Source of the DNA: Candidatus Altarchaeota archaeon | Lineage (GTDB): Archaea; Altiarchaeota; Altiarchaeia; IMC4; QMZM01 | Direction: 5' to 3' | Assembly (NCBI GenBank): GCA_015523055.1 | Contig: WALD01000051.1 | Span: 1 to 6,926 of the forward strand | Length of the DNA stretch: 6,926 bases | In this document: positions 1 through 5,154 of the stretch, piece after piece | Numbering within the stretch: position 1 is the stretch's first letter | How the letters are laid out: each line of letters begins with the position of its first letter | Made by a program: the position numbers and the translations under genes | The notes under the pieces: model-generated | Told to the model about the DNA's origin: nothing | The model's database searches: none | What the model saw: the letters and a program-made list of their open reading frames with translations, nothing else

Positions 1-106
1 ACAGATACATAATTAATACCCCCAGGTATAACAGATACATAATTAATACCCCCAGGTATAACAGATACATAATTAATACCCCCAGGTATAACAGATACAT
101 AATTAA
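1..106. repeat. 30-bp tandem direct repeat, 3 full copies plus 16 bp
   Basis: Three identical 30-bp units (1-30, 31-60, 61-90) start ACAGATACATAATTAA and end TACCCCCAGGTATA. A fourth partial copy covers the first 16 bases (91-106). There are no spacers, so this is not a CRISPR array. The array touches the window edge, so its full length is unknown. The period is a multiple of three and one frame is open on each strand (RYIINTPRYN on plus, IPGGINYVSV on minus), so it may be coding. The AT-rich core of the last copy (about 98-106) also lies about 26 nt before the next gene's start, where an archaeal TATA box would sit. Iteron-like or promoter roles are possible but unproven. Confidence 0.95.
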
Positions 107-131
107 AACATTAAGCAGGATGTCTGATTGA
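3..131 (+). CDS. possible 3' end of an upstream gene with decapeptide repeats (partial)
   Basis: This frame is open from the window edge. It reads three tandem copies of RYIINTPRYN, then RYIIKTLSRMSD, and stops at TGA 129-131. The stop overlaps the TTG start of the next gene (128-130), an arrangement often seen in translationally coupled archaeal operons. If real, it is the C-terminal tail of a longer protein ending in short basic, Tyr/Ile-rich repeats. The upstream part lies outside the window, so no family can be named. The open frame may simply follow from the 30-bp period, and the minus strand is equally open through the repeat, hence the low confidence. Confidence 0.28.
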   Translation, partial: RYIINTPRYNRYIINTPRYNRYIINTPRYNRYIIKTLSRMSD

Positions 132-1144
132 AGATGGTAGGATTACCCAATATATTAAAGCGATATAAGAACACTGATGAACAGGCAGATATAGACAAAA
201 TCATTGAGGAGAATGTGCGTGGAAACAGGGAGACGGTGAGAAAAGACGAGGATGTCCAGAGGGAGATAATTCCAAGAGACCCGAATGATGTTATGAGGAA
301 GATGGGTATGGATATCGATAAGCTGAAGGTAGAGGTGCAATCTTTCAAGGAGATAAGGCAGCTGAACGAGCAGAGGTTCCAGAGGATGAGTGAGGAGATA
401 GGGGATCTCAGGAGGAGCGGCATTGAGATGGAAAGGGCAATGAGCAGGATGAAAATGGAATCTACCAGGGCAGTTGACCTTGTGGGCTCAGTGCAGCCGG
501 AGAAGTTGAGAATGGATCTGGAAAAGGAGGATGCCCGGATCACAAAGCTTGAGGCACGACAGAGAGCCGATGAGGAACTAATGGGCCATATAGCAGATGA
601 GATAAAGAACCTAAAGGCGGAAACATCTGCATTCCGGGGTACGGAAGCAGTCATACAGCTAAACGAGGAGGTCAAACAGGAGCTTGCAAATGTTAAAAAA
701 GTTGAATTGACTGTGGAGAAGCACGCGGATAAGGTGGAGGAGATATTTATAAGCATGCAGAAGAGATTCAATGAATTCCTGAGGATGTCTGAGAAATTTG
801 ACTCCCTTGAGAAATCATTTAACAGGTTCATGAAGGATGCGAGCAGGATAAAGGTGCAGTTTGACGACCTCGTAACCAGGGAGGACATACGTAAGATAAG
901 GGGTGAATTTGAAGGGGATGTGAATTCCATCAAGAACATTGCACTGGAAATGGAGGAGCGGAAGAAGGAGCTTGATTCCCTGATAAGCAGTGCGAACAGC
1001 TCGCTGGCAAGGTTGGAGTCCCTGCAGAAAAAATTGGAGGGGGTTGAGACAGCCGGGTATGTAACCCAAGACAGATTTGACAGGGAACTGGAAGAGCTTT
1101 ATAATAACCTTATCAACCGAATAAAGGATAGTGAACATGCGTAG
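128..1144 (+). CDS. long coiled-coil protein of unknown function (338 aa)
   Basis: I do not recognise a named family. The protein has no signal peptide or membrane segment and is rich in charged residues. Apart from a short basic N-terminus (MKMVGLPNILKRY), it looks almost wholly helical, with long heptad-like stretches at about 60-170, 175-240 and 255-335, and breaks near 118-126 (LVGSVQPEK) and 245-255 (DDLVTREDI). This resembles SMC-like or archaellum FlaC/D-like coiled-coil scaffolds in general character only. I prefer the TTG start at 128 because AGGATG (117-122) lies 7 nt upstream of it; ATG 134 is the alternative. The stop overlaps the start of the next gene, a small membrane protein also with a coiled-coil tail. 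The two may therefore form a membrane-anchored scaffold, which is inference from layout. Confidence 0.85.
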   Translation: MKMVGLPNILKRYKNTDEQADIDKIIEENVRGNRETVRKDEDVQREIIPRDPNDVMRKMGMDIDKLKVEVQSFKEIRQLNEQRFQRMSEEIGDLRRSGIEMERAMSRMKMESTRAVDLVGSVQPEKLRMDLEKEDARITKLEARQRADEELMGHIADEIKNLKAETSAFRGTEAVIQLNEEVKQELANVKKVELTVEKHADKVEEIFISMQKRFNEFLRMSEKFDSLEKSFNRFMKDASRIKVQFDDLVTREDIRKIRGEFEGDVNSIKNIALEMEERKKELDSLISSANSSLARLESLQKKLEGVETAGYVTQDRFDRELEELYNNLINRIKDSEHA

Positions 1145-1478
1145 AATGAAACAAAAACTCTTTATTGCTGTTGTCTTTGTGGGTAGTGGGGTAATTCTTG
1201 CAATAATGTCCCTGAAGGATGTCTTCTACAGTGGGATTAACAGCTTCAGCACTGTCCTGCTTATGCTCTCCTCTGTGTTGATGGTGTGTGGTGTTCTTTT
1301 CAAATACAGGGAAGAGCTGGATGAGATTGAAGAGGTTCTCGGTATAGAGAAGAGATTGCTTGAGAGAGGAGATAGGGAAATAAGAGATATCAAAAGAGGA
1401 AGAGGTAAGGAGATTAGCGGCTGGAGAATCAGGGATCTGGAGTACCGGCTGAATAGGCTTGAGAAGAAAGCCAGATGA
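1137..1478 (+). CDS. small two-helix membrane protein with cytoplasmic coiled-coil tail (113 aa)
   Basis: Two hydrophobic helices are visible, at about residues 8-26 (LFIAVVFVGSGVILAIMSL) and 38-55 (STVLLMLSSVLMVCGVLF). A highly charged helical tail follows (57-113, from KYREELDEIEEVLG to RDLEYRLNRLEKKAR). The basic N-terminus (MRRMKQK) and basic tail suggest that both termini are cytoplasmic. I chose ATG 1137 because AAAGGA (1123-1128) lies 8 nt before it; GTG 1131 would be only 2 nt from that site, and ATG 1146 is also possible. The start lies inside the last codons of the preceding coiled-coil gene (stop TAG 1142-1144), so the two are almost certainly co-transcribed and may interact through their coiled coils. 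Function unknown. Confidence 0.8.
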   Translation: MRRMKQKLFIAVVFVGSGVILAIMSLKDVFYSGINSFSTVLLMLSSVLMVCGVLFKYREELDEIEEVLGIEKRLLERGDREIRDIKRGRGKEISGWRIRDLEYRLNRLEKKAR

Positions 1479-1488
1479 ACCCTGAGAC

Positions 1489-1519
1489 AAACCCTTTTCT
1501 TTAGAAAGGAAGGGTGTTT
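1489..1519. repeat. hairpin element H1, possible terminator
   Basis: AAACCCTTTTCTTT (1489-1502) folds back on AGAAAGGAAGGGT (1503-1515) as an imperfect stem of about 10-11 pairs with a tiny TAGA loop. It begins 11 nt after the stop of the membrane-protein gene, so it could help end that transcript. It shares its left arm with hairpins H2, H3 and H4 in this window, and the trailing GGGTGTTT matches the one in H4. Confidence 0.6.
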
Positions 1520-1551
1520 GCAGATGGGAAACTCAGAGAGAGGATTTATCC

Positions 1552-1558
1552 TTTTATC
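1552..1558 (+). promoter_or_regulatory. TATA-like box (TTTTATC) of tRNA-Leu
   Basis: TTTTATC ends 30 nt before the first base of tRNA-Leu. The same heptamer ends 29 nt before the tRNA at 6756. The spacing fits an archaeal TATA box with transcription starting a few bases upstream of the mature tRNA. The AT-rich run at 1571-1587 is too close to serve this role. Confidence 0.4.
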
Positions 1559-1625
1559 ATTCAGTTCATTATTATAAATGTATAAATGCGGGGGTGCCCG
1601 AGTGGTCAAAGGGGCTAGGCTTAGG

Positions 1626-1736
1626 AGAGCCCTTTCTTTCAAAAAGAAAGTGCTTCACCCCAAGGGAAGGAATCTTGCAATGCGAGTTCCAATCCCTATA
1701 ATGTGGTCCGTCCTCAGGGTGGGGCGGTTCAAAGAA
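1626..1736 (+). other. intron of tRNA-Leu at 37/38, highly structured
   Basis: The splice sites fit a relaxed bulge-helix-bulge. The bulges are GG^A (1624-1626) and AA^A (1735-1737). The central helix CTTA/AAAG (1620-1623 with 1731-1734) has one A-A mismatch, and the intron-side helix GAGCC (1627-1631) pairs with GGTTC (1726-1730). Inside are hairpin H2 (1632-1650) and a second stem of about 14 pairs (1663-1697: AGGGA/TCCCT, GGAA/TTCC, CTTGC/GCGAG, AAT loop). I see no LAGLIDADG endonuclease, which would not fit, and no convincing C/D or H/ACA guide boxes. Confidence 0.85.
1629..1661. repeat. hairpin element H2 in the tRNA-Leu intron
   Basis: CTTTCTTT (1632-1639) pairs perfectly with AAAGAAAG (1643-1650) around a CAA loop. 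It is preceded by GCC and followed by TGCTTCACCCC (1651-1661). The stem arms are identical to those of H3, just after this tRNA. The tail matches TGTTTCACCCC after H4, inside the intron of the other tRNA at 6756. Confidence 0.85.
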
Positions 1737-1780
1737 ACCTAGTGGCGCAGGCCTACGCGAGTTCGAACCTCGTCCCCCGC

Positions 1781-1807
1781 AACCCTTTCTTTGAGAAAGA
1801 AAGCGTT
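1781..1807. repeat. hairpin element H3 abutting the tRNA-Leu 3' end
   Basis: CTTTCTTT (1785-1792) pairs with AAAGAAAG (1796-1803) around a GAG loop. Beyond a C-C mismatch the stem extends by AAC/GTT (1781-1783 with 1805-1807), 11 pairs in all. Its first base is the discriminator base of tRNA-Leu, so the stem must open or be cut during 3' maturation. It could act in termination or 3'-end processing; no T-rich terminator follows. Confidence 0.85.
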
Positions 1808-1851
1808 GACGGAAAGGAAAAAATTCGAGGGGTTCAACTGCGCTGAACCCC

Positions 1852-1974
1852 CCAAAGCGTGAATCGATGCGGAGCGAAGCGGAGCAGTTCAGGTTGAATT
1901 CCTCTGCGATTAGCCGGGGAATTCACGGTGCACTCAGCCCCGAAGGGCTGATGTGCGCCAAAGCGTGAACCGAT
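1852..1974. repeat. pair of 17-bp direct repeats, 106 bp apart
   Basis: CCAAAGCGTGAATCGAT (1852-1868) recurs as CCAAAGCGTGAACCGAT (1958-1974), 16 of 17 bases identical. Each copy directly follows the 3' arm of a hairpin. They could bound a small inserted or duplicated unit, or be a repeated single-stranded motif of a structured RNA. Confidence 0.85.
1895..1925. repeat. TGAATTCC hairpin, left of tRNA-Met
   Basis: TGAATTCC (1895-1902) pairs with GGAATTCA (1918-1925) around a 15-nt loop. Bases 1912-1925 (AGCCGGGGAATTCA) are a perfect 14-bp reverse complement of 2191-2204 on the other side of the tRNA. Confidence 0.75.
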
Positions 1975-2019
1975 TTAGCGGTTCTGCCGAAGGCGTTTGA
2001 TTTAGCGGTTCTGCCGAAG
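1972..2019. repeat. 21-bp direct repeat that includes the tRNA 5' end
   Basis: The 21 bases ending in GTTCTGCCGAAG occur at 1972-1992 and again at 1999-2019, identical and 27 bp apart. The second copy ends with the seven-base 5' acceptor strand (GCCGAAG, 2013-2019) of the following tRNA, so an acceptor half lies duplicated just upstream. This looks like a local duplication or a recombination scar. Confidence 0.9.
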
Positions 2020-2123
2020 TAGCTCAGCTGGTTAGAGTGCCACGCTCATAAGTGCCTTAACGGGCTGTCGGGTGGTCTAACTGAGACACGTGGAAGTCAC
2101 GGGTTCAAGTCCCGTCTTCGGCA
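2013..2123 (+). tRNA. tRNA with anticodon CAU, probably elongator Met, with 37-nt intron
   Basis: The exons are 2013-2050 and 2088-2123, with no encoded CCA. Acceptor GCCGAAG (2013-2019) pairs fully with CTTCGGC (2116-2122); A2123 is the discriminator. The D arm is GCTC/GAGT. Anticodon stem CCACG (2040-2044) pairs with CGTGG (2089-2093), and the joined loop CTCATAA carries CAT at 2047-2049. The T arm is ACGGG-TTCAAGT-CCCGT. The anticodon stem lacks the three G-C pairs of initiators, so it is not the initiator. The GCC/GGC acceptor end favours elongator Met over Ile2 (CAU modified to read AUA), but the anticodon alone cannot decide. Confidence 0.93.
2051..2087 (+). other. intron of the CAU tRNA at 37/38
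   Basis: The central helix CTCA (2045-2048) pairs perfectly with TGAG (2082-2085). The bulges are TA^A (2049-2051) and AC^A (2086-2088), a canonical bulge-helix-bulge. At 37 nt it is the shortest intron here and has no copy of the CTTTCTTT hairpin, only a weak GCC/GGC fold. Confidence 0.92.
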
Positions 2124-2190
2124 TAAAGACTCACCTCGTTAACGCAGGGTGGGGAAGAGGATGCATTAGCTTCGCTCACCTACCCTCTCT

Positions 2191-2220
2191 TGAATTCCCC
2201 GGCTGGATACAGGGAATTCA
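2191..2220. repeat. TGAATTCC hairpin, right of tRNA-Met
   Basis: TGAATTCCC (2191-2199) pairs with GGGAATTCA (2212-2220), 9 pairs around a 12-nt loop. It repeats the arms of the hairpin at 1895-1925 on the other side of the tRNA, and its first 14 bases are the exact inverse of 1912-1925. It ends 23 bp before the next gene. Nothing else is evident in the 120 bp between the tRNA and that gene. Confidence 0.8.
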
Positions 2221-2243
2221 TCGGTTAGAGTCATAAAGCGTTT

Positions 2244-2891
2244 ATGCAGGTTATGAAAGACAGAACTGTAAGATTAATCCTCCCTCAAAAACCACCAGGG
2301 GTGAGGATGTCAGTATCCCGCATTCCCGTTAGCCGGGCGAATACTATATATGATGCTGTGGATGTCTTCAGAGATGAAATACTCCCGGGGGGCAGGGTTG
2401 AGAGGTCCGAGGCTCATATAACGGAGCGGGTTCCATTAAGGAGTATAGTAAACCTGCACAACACTACCGGAGTCAGGGATGTATCACAGATAATGTCCAT
2501 GCTCCGGCAGATAAAATCAGGGAGGGATGTTTTTTCATCTGACGGATTACCAAACATAAAACTTGTCATAACAGAGAGGGGGGAGTGGGTGCTCTTTGAC
2601 GGCCACCACACCATGCTTGCTTATATGCTGGCCGGAAGAGAATATCTGGATGAGACCCCTCACCTTATCGTTGGGGACGGAGAGGGGGTAACGGTGCTGG
2701 ATGAGGAGATTCATGTGTTCTTTGGAAAACACTCAACCGAATTGAAGCATAGGGACTGGAGGGATTATGTAATAAACTGGCAGGCTATGGAGAGGAATCA
2801 ACTACAACATAGGATCCAGAGGAATATGGGCGAACTTCTGGACTCAATTAAATCAATCACTTTTAAAGCAGGCTCAAAGAGGCAGAGATAA
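2244..2891 (+). CDS. ParB/sulfiredoxin-fold domain protein (215 aa)
   Basis: The central region reads like the ParB N-terminal/sulfiredoxin fold: VPLRSI at 63-68, then LPNIKLVITERGEWVLFDGHH (about 102-122), continuing TMLAYMLAGREYLDETPHLIV (to 143). DGHH (119-122) corresponds to the nucleotide-binding turn of this fold. No helix-turn-helix or dimer domain of plasmid ParB is evident, and the C-terminal 60 residues are basic and unassigned. The fold covers CTP-binding ParB, DNA-binding proteins and the archaeal free-serine kinase SerK, so the reaction is open. No Shine-Dalgarno precedes ATG 2244; ATG 2253 is an alternative. Its end overlaps the convergent glycosyltransferase gene by 18 bp, so it is probably not part of that gene's pathway. 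Confidence 0.8.
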   Translation: MQVMKDRTVRLILPQKPPGVRMSVSRIPVSRANTIYDAVDVFRDEILPGGRVERSEAHITERVPLRSIVNLHNTTGVRDVSQIMSMLRQIKSGRDVFSSDGLPNIKLVITERGEWVLFDGHHTMLAYMLAGREYLDETPHLIVGDGEGVTVLDEEIHVFFGKHSTELKHRDWRDYVINWQAMERNQLQHRIQRNMGELLDSIKSITFKAGSKRQR

Positions 2892-5066
2892 TCTGGCCAT
2901 CAGATAGGATATCGTTGATTCGGCACCCTCGTTCAGGTTTATTGAGAATTCCCCGAGACCATCATGGCACCCCCCCGTTGATTCGTCATATATCACCTGA
3001 TTTAGAGAATTATCCCCAAGGAACCAGTTAAACGCCTTAAGCCCCTTTTTATAGTATTCCTCCTTTTTTGTTATGTTACCTGCCAGGATAAGTGTCAGGA
3101 CCATTGATGCCGTATCGACAGGCTGCTGGTCAAAGTGTGCCCTGTGCCCATCTTTGAAATACCAACCATCCTGTCCAATTGGTACAAACCTTCCGTCCAG
3201 GAAGGTAAGCGAGATTAGAAAGTCCAGAGTGGATTCTGCTATCCTCCGGTATTTTTTATTCCCTGTTGTGAGATAGGCATAAAAGAGGGCTTCTGGCAGT
3301 TTGCTGTTGGAATAGGTGAGATGTTCCTCAAACCACTGCCAGTCATCGGAGGAGTGCTGTTCATAGAGCAGAACAAGATAGTCAGCCAGTTCCCTTATCT
3401 GATTAAGGATATCGGAGGAGGGTCTGGCTTTGTTATAATAGTGCAGTCCAATAACTGAGAATGCGACCGCTCTTGGTGATCTTATGCCTTTAAGAGGCTC
3501 CAATGCCCTGATAAACAGCCTCTCTGCATCGTCTTTTAGATTGGAGGGGATTGTTTCCAGAGATATCAGGTATCCCAGAGCCCATAATGCCCTCCCATGG
3601 GAATCCTCGCTCCAGTGATCGTGGTCAATTTCCCGCTTATGATTGACAAAGTTGTAGAATCTTCCATCATCTCTCTGGACATATTTTATAAAGTTCAGAT
3701 ATATCCGGATTAATCTCCGCGTGGATTCCAGCCCACGAAGAGCGTAATACATGCAGCAGACTATCATAGCCCTTGCGCTGTCATCAACGGAGTATCCCGA
3801 CTGCTTATCGGCTTTTGTATGTCTGGCGAACTGCAGAATACCAAAATCATCGGTCAATGAGGTTAAATGGCTAAATTTGAGCCGGGGGAATACCCTTGTA
3901 TAAACCCCCTCTATCTTCAGGTATCTCCCAAACACCTCTCCATAGGACAGCACCACATTCGGCCATGTCATCTGTCTCGTGGACGCATATGAATTCCTCC
4001 CCATTCTTTCCCTTAGTTCTGAATCTGACAGGAGGTTTATAATTGCCTCCGCGAATGCTTCCGGGTTATTGAATTCAACCAGAATTCCTTTGTCAGGGGT
4101 AATCACCTCTTTTGCATACAGGAATGGCGTTGAGATAACGGCTCTGCCACAGCCCATTGCATAAGACAGCGTCCCGCTAACTATCTGGGCGGGATTGAGG
4201 GAAGAGGAGATATAGATATCGCTTGCTCTCAGATATTTTATTATCCCGCTTAATCTGGCATATTTATTATAGAATTTCACATTGTTTTTGAGTCCTAGTT
4301 CTCTGACCTTATTCTCAAGGAAGACCCTGTACCTCTCACCCTCCTTTTTTCTTATCAGGGGGTGGGTCTCACCAATTATCAGATAGAGAATGTTGGGGAA
4401 TTCTTTGATAACCCGGGGGAGGGCATCAATAACGTACTCATACCCCTTGCTGGGATTCATCATGCCAAAGGATGAGATAATCAACCGGTCTTTATAACGG
4501 GTTTTTGCTTTTCCCTCCGTGCTTGATATAAATGGCACCTCCGGGACTCCGTGGGGGATGACCACAATGTCTGTTTTTAATTTATAATCCTTCTTCAGAA
4601 TTCTGACTGCCTCATTGGCCATCACAACCAGGCATGAAGAATTTTCTGCAATTAATCTGACGATTCTCTTTCTTTTTTCATCAGGGTTCGGGAGAACGGT
4701 ATGCAGTGTGGTAACTACCGGCTTTTTTAATGTTTTCAAGAAAGGGATTATATACCCCCCATACTCCCCTCCAAAAATACCGAACTCATGCTGGATATTT
4801 ACCAGCTTAATCAAATCTGATTCATTGATTTTTCTGGCAGCATCGATATACTCCCGGACATTGGAATCGTTTATCTGGAGTATTACCTCTTCAGGGTAGT
4901 CATAGATATTGGTGTTGTCATTAATCGCCAGGATCTTGGATTTGACCAGAGGAACTTTTTTATTCACTGTCATGGCCAGGTCCCTGGTAAAGGTGGCTAT
5001 TCCACACTCTCGTGGTGGATAGGTTCCAACATACAATACCCATGACGATGTTTTTCTGGCTTTCAT
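2874..5066 (-). CDS. GT4 glycosyltransferase fused to a C-terminal six-hairpin-like domain (730 aa)
   Basis: Residues 1-385 form a GT-B glycosyltransferase of the GT4 type: TYPPRECGIATFTRDL (15-30), QHEFGIFGGEYG (92-103), VIPHGV (169-174), SFGMMNPSKGYEYVIDAL (199-216) and SDIYISSSLNPAQIVSG (282-298) leading into SYAMGCGRAVISTP. The usual GT4 E-x7-E signature is replaced by NPAQIVSGTLSYA. Residues about 400-730 look like an (alpha/alpha)6 barrel of the glycosidase/epimerase type, with GYSVDDSARAM (424-434), DHDHWSEDSHGRALWALG (481-498), WQWFEEHLTYSNSKLPEAL (576-594) and HFDQQPVDT (644-652). There is no signal peptide, so it is likely cytosolic. It follows the GH130 gene by 88 bp on the same strand and is likely co-transcribed. 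It probably transfers sugar onto, or trims, a mannose-type glycan; donor and acceptor are unknown. Only a weak GGGGG precedes the ATG. Confidence 0.9.
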   Translation of the reverse strand: MKARKTSSWVLYVGTYPPRECGIATFTRDLAMTVNKKVPLVKSKILAINDNTNIYDYPEEVILQINDSNVREYIDAARKINESDLIKLVNIQHEFGIFGGEYGGYIIPFLKTLKKPVVTTLHTVLPNPDEKRKRIVRLIAENSSCLVVMANEAVRILKKDYKLKTDIVVIPHGVPEVPFISSTEGKAKTRYKDRLIISSFGMMNPSKGYEYVIDALPRVIKEFPNILYLIIGETHPLIRKKEGERYRVFLENKVRELGLKNNVKFYNKYARLSGIIKYLRASDIYISSSLNPAQIVSGTLSYAMGCGRAVISTPFLYAKEVITPDKGILVEFNNPEAFAEAIINLLSDSELRERMGRNSYASTRQMTWPNVVLSYGEVFGRYLKIEGVYTRVFPRLKFSHLTSLTDDFGILQFARHTKADKQSGYSVDDSARAMIVCCMYYALRGLESTRRLIRIYLNFIKYVQRDDGRFYNFVNHKREIDHDHWSEDSHGRALWALGYLISLETIPSNLKDDAERLFIRALEPLKGIRSPRAVAFSVIGLHYYNKARPSSDILNQIRELADYLVLLYEQHSSDDWQWFEEHLTYSNSKLPEALFYAYLTTGNKKYRRIAESTLDFLISLTFLDGRFVPIGQDGWYFKDGHRAHFDQQPVDTASMVLTLILAGNITKKEEYYKKGLKAFNWFLGDNSLNQVIYDESTGGCHDGLGEFSINLNEGAESTISYLMARLSLPL

Positions 5067-5090
5067 TATCTACCCCCACAGAAGAATCAA

Positions 5091-5128
5091 CGGGTTAAAC
5101 AGGCACATCCGGGTTAAACAGGCACATC
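5091..5128. repeat. 19-bp perfect tandem duplication between the GH130 and GT4 genes
   Basis: CGGGTTAAACAGGCACATC occurs twice head to tail (5091-5109, 5110-5128). It lies in the 88-bp gap upstream of the glycosyltransferase start (5066) and downstream of the GH130 stop. It could be a binding site or a recent slippage duplication. Confidence 0.95.
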
Positions 5129-5154
5129 CAGTAAGTAATACTGGGAGTCAATAA

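Larger units (their letters stand above)
1588..1781 (+). tRNA. tRNA-Leu(UAG) with 111-nt intron
   Basis: The exons are 1588-1625 and 1737-1781, giving an 83-nt mature tRNA with no encoded CCA. The acceptor stem GCGGGGG (1588-1594) pairs with CCCCCGC (1774-1780), and A1781 is the discriminator base. The D arm runs from CCC 1597-1599 to GGG 1611-1613. Anticodon stem CTAGG (1615-1619) pairs with CCTAG (1738-1742); the joined loop is CTTAGGA with anticodon TAG at 1622-1624, which reads CUA leucine codons. A long variable arm (1743-1756, inner stem GGC/GCC) confirms class II Leu. The T arm is GCGAG-TTCGAAC-CTCGT. The first base of a family hairpin (H3) coincides with the discriminator base. Confidence 0.95.
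1829..1984 (+). other. structured intergenic region, candidate non-coding RNA or small element
   Basis: No protein gene is visible. On the plus strand four stems follow one another: GGGGTTCA/TGAACCCC (1829-1836 with 1844-1851); TGAATTCC/GGAATTCA (1895-1902 with 1918-1925); a 13-pair stem, GGTGCAC/GTGCGCC then CAGCCC/GGGCTG, capped by CGAA (1927-1959); and GAACCG/CGGTTC (1967-1972 with 1979-1984). The motif CCAAAGCGTGAAYCGAT directly follows the first and third stems. It may be part of the tRNA-Leu to tRNA-Met transcript or a separate RNA. I recognise no known RNA family. Confidence 0.35.

Noticed and set aside
1..106. CRISPR array
   Set aside because: The 30-bp units are directly adjacent with no spacers between them.
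103..939. Long open frame on the minus strand opposite the coiled-coil gene
   Set aside because: It is Ser/Phe/Leu-rich, as expected of an antisense shadow of a Lys/Glu-rich coiled-coil gene, and has no start signal or domain.
1226..1642. Minus-strand open frame running into tRNA-Leu
   Set aside because: It overlaps both a better-supported gene and the tRNA, and is low-complexity Ser/Leu sequence.
1677..1697. tRNA T-arm-like sequence GCGAGTTCCAATCCCT in the tRNA-Leu intron, hinting at a nested or broken tRNA
   Set aside because: Its flanks do not form a T stem, the loop base corresponding to G57 is changed, and the bases fit better as the 3' arm of the intron stem 1663-1697.
1663..1700. H/ACA guide RNA: stem followed by ATA
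   Set aside because: The internal loop is only one by two bases, too small for a guide pocket, and no kink-turn is visible.
2013..2123. Initiator tRNA-Met
   Set aside because: The anticodon stem CCACG/CGTGG lacks the three consecutive G-C pairs next to the loop that mark initiators.
2244..2891. Plasmid partition ParB with parS sites at the nearby inverted repeats
   Set aside because: No helix-turn-helix or dimer domain and no ParA gene are present; the nearby inverted repeats are better described as hairpins flanking a tRNA.
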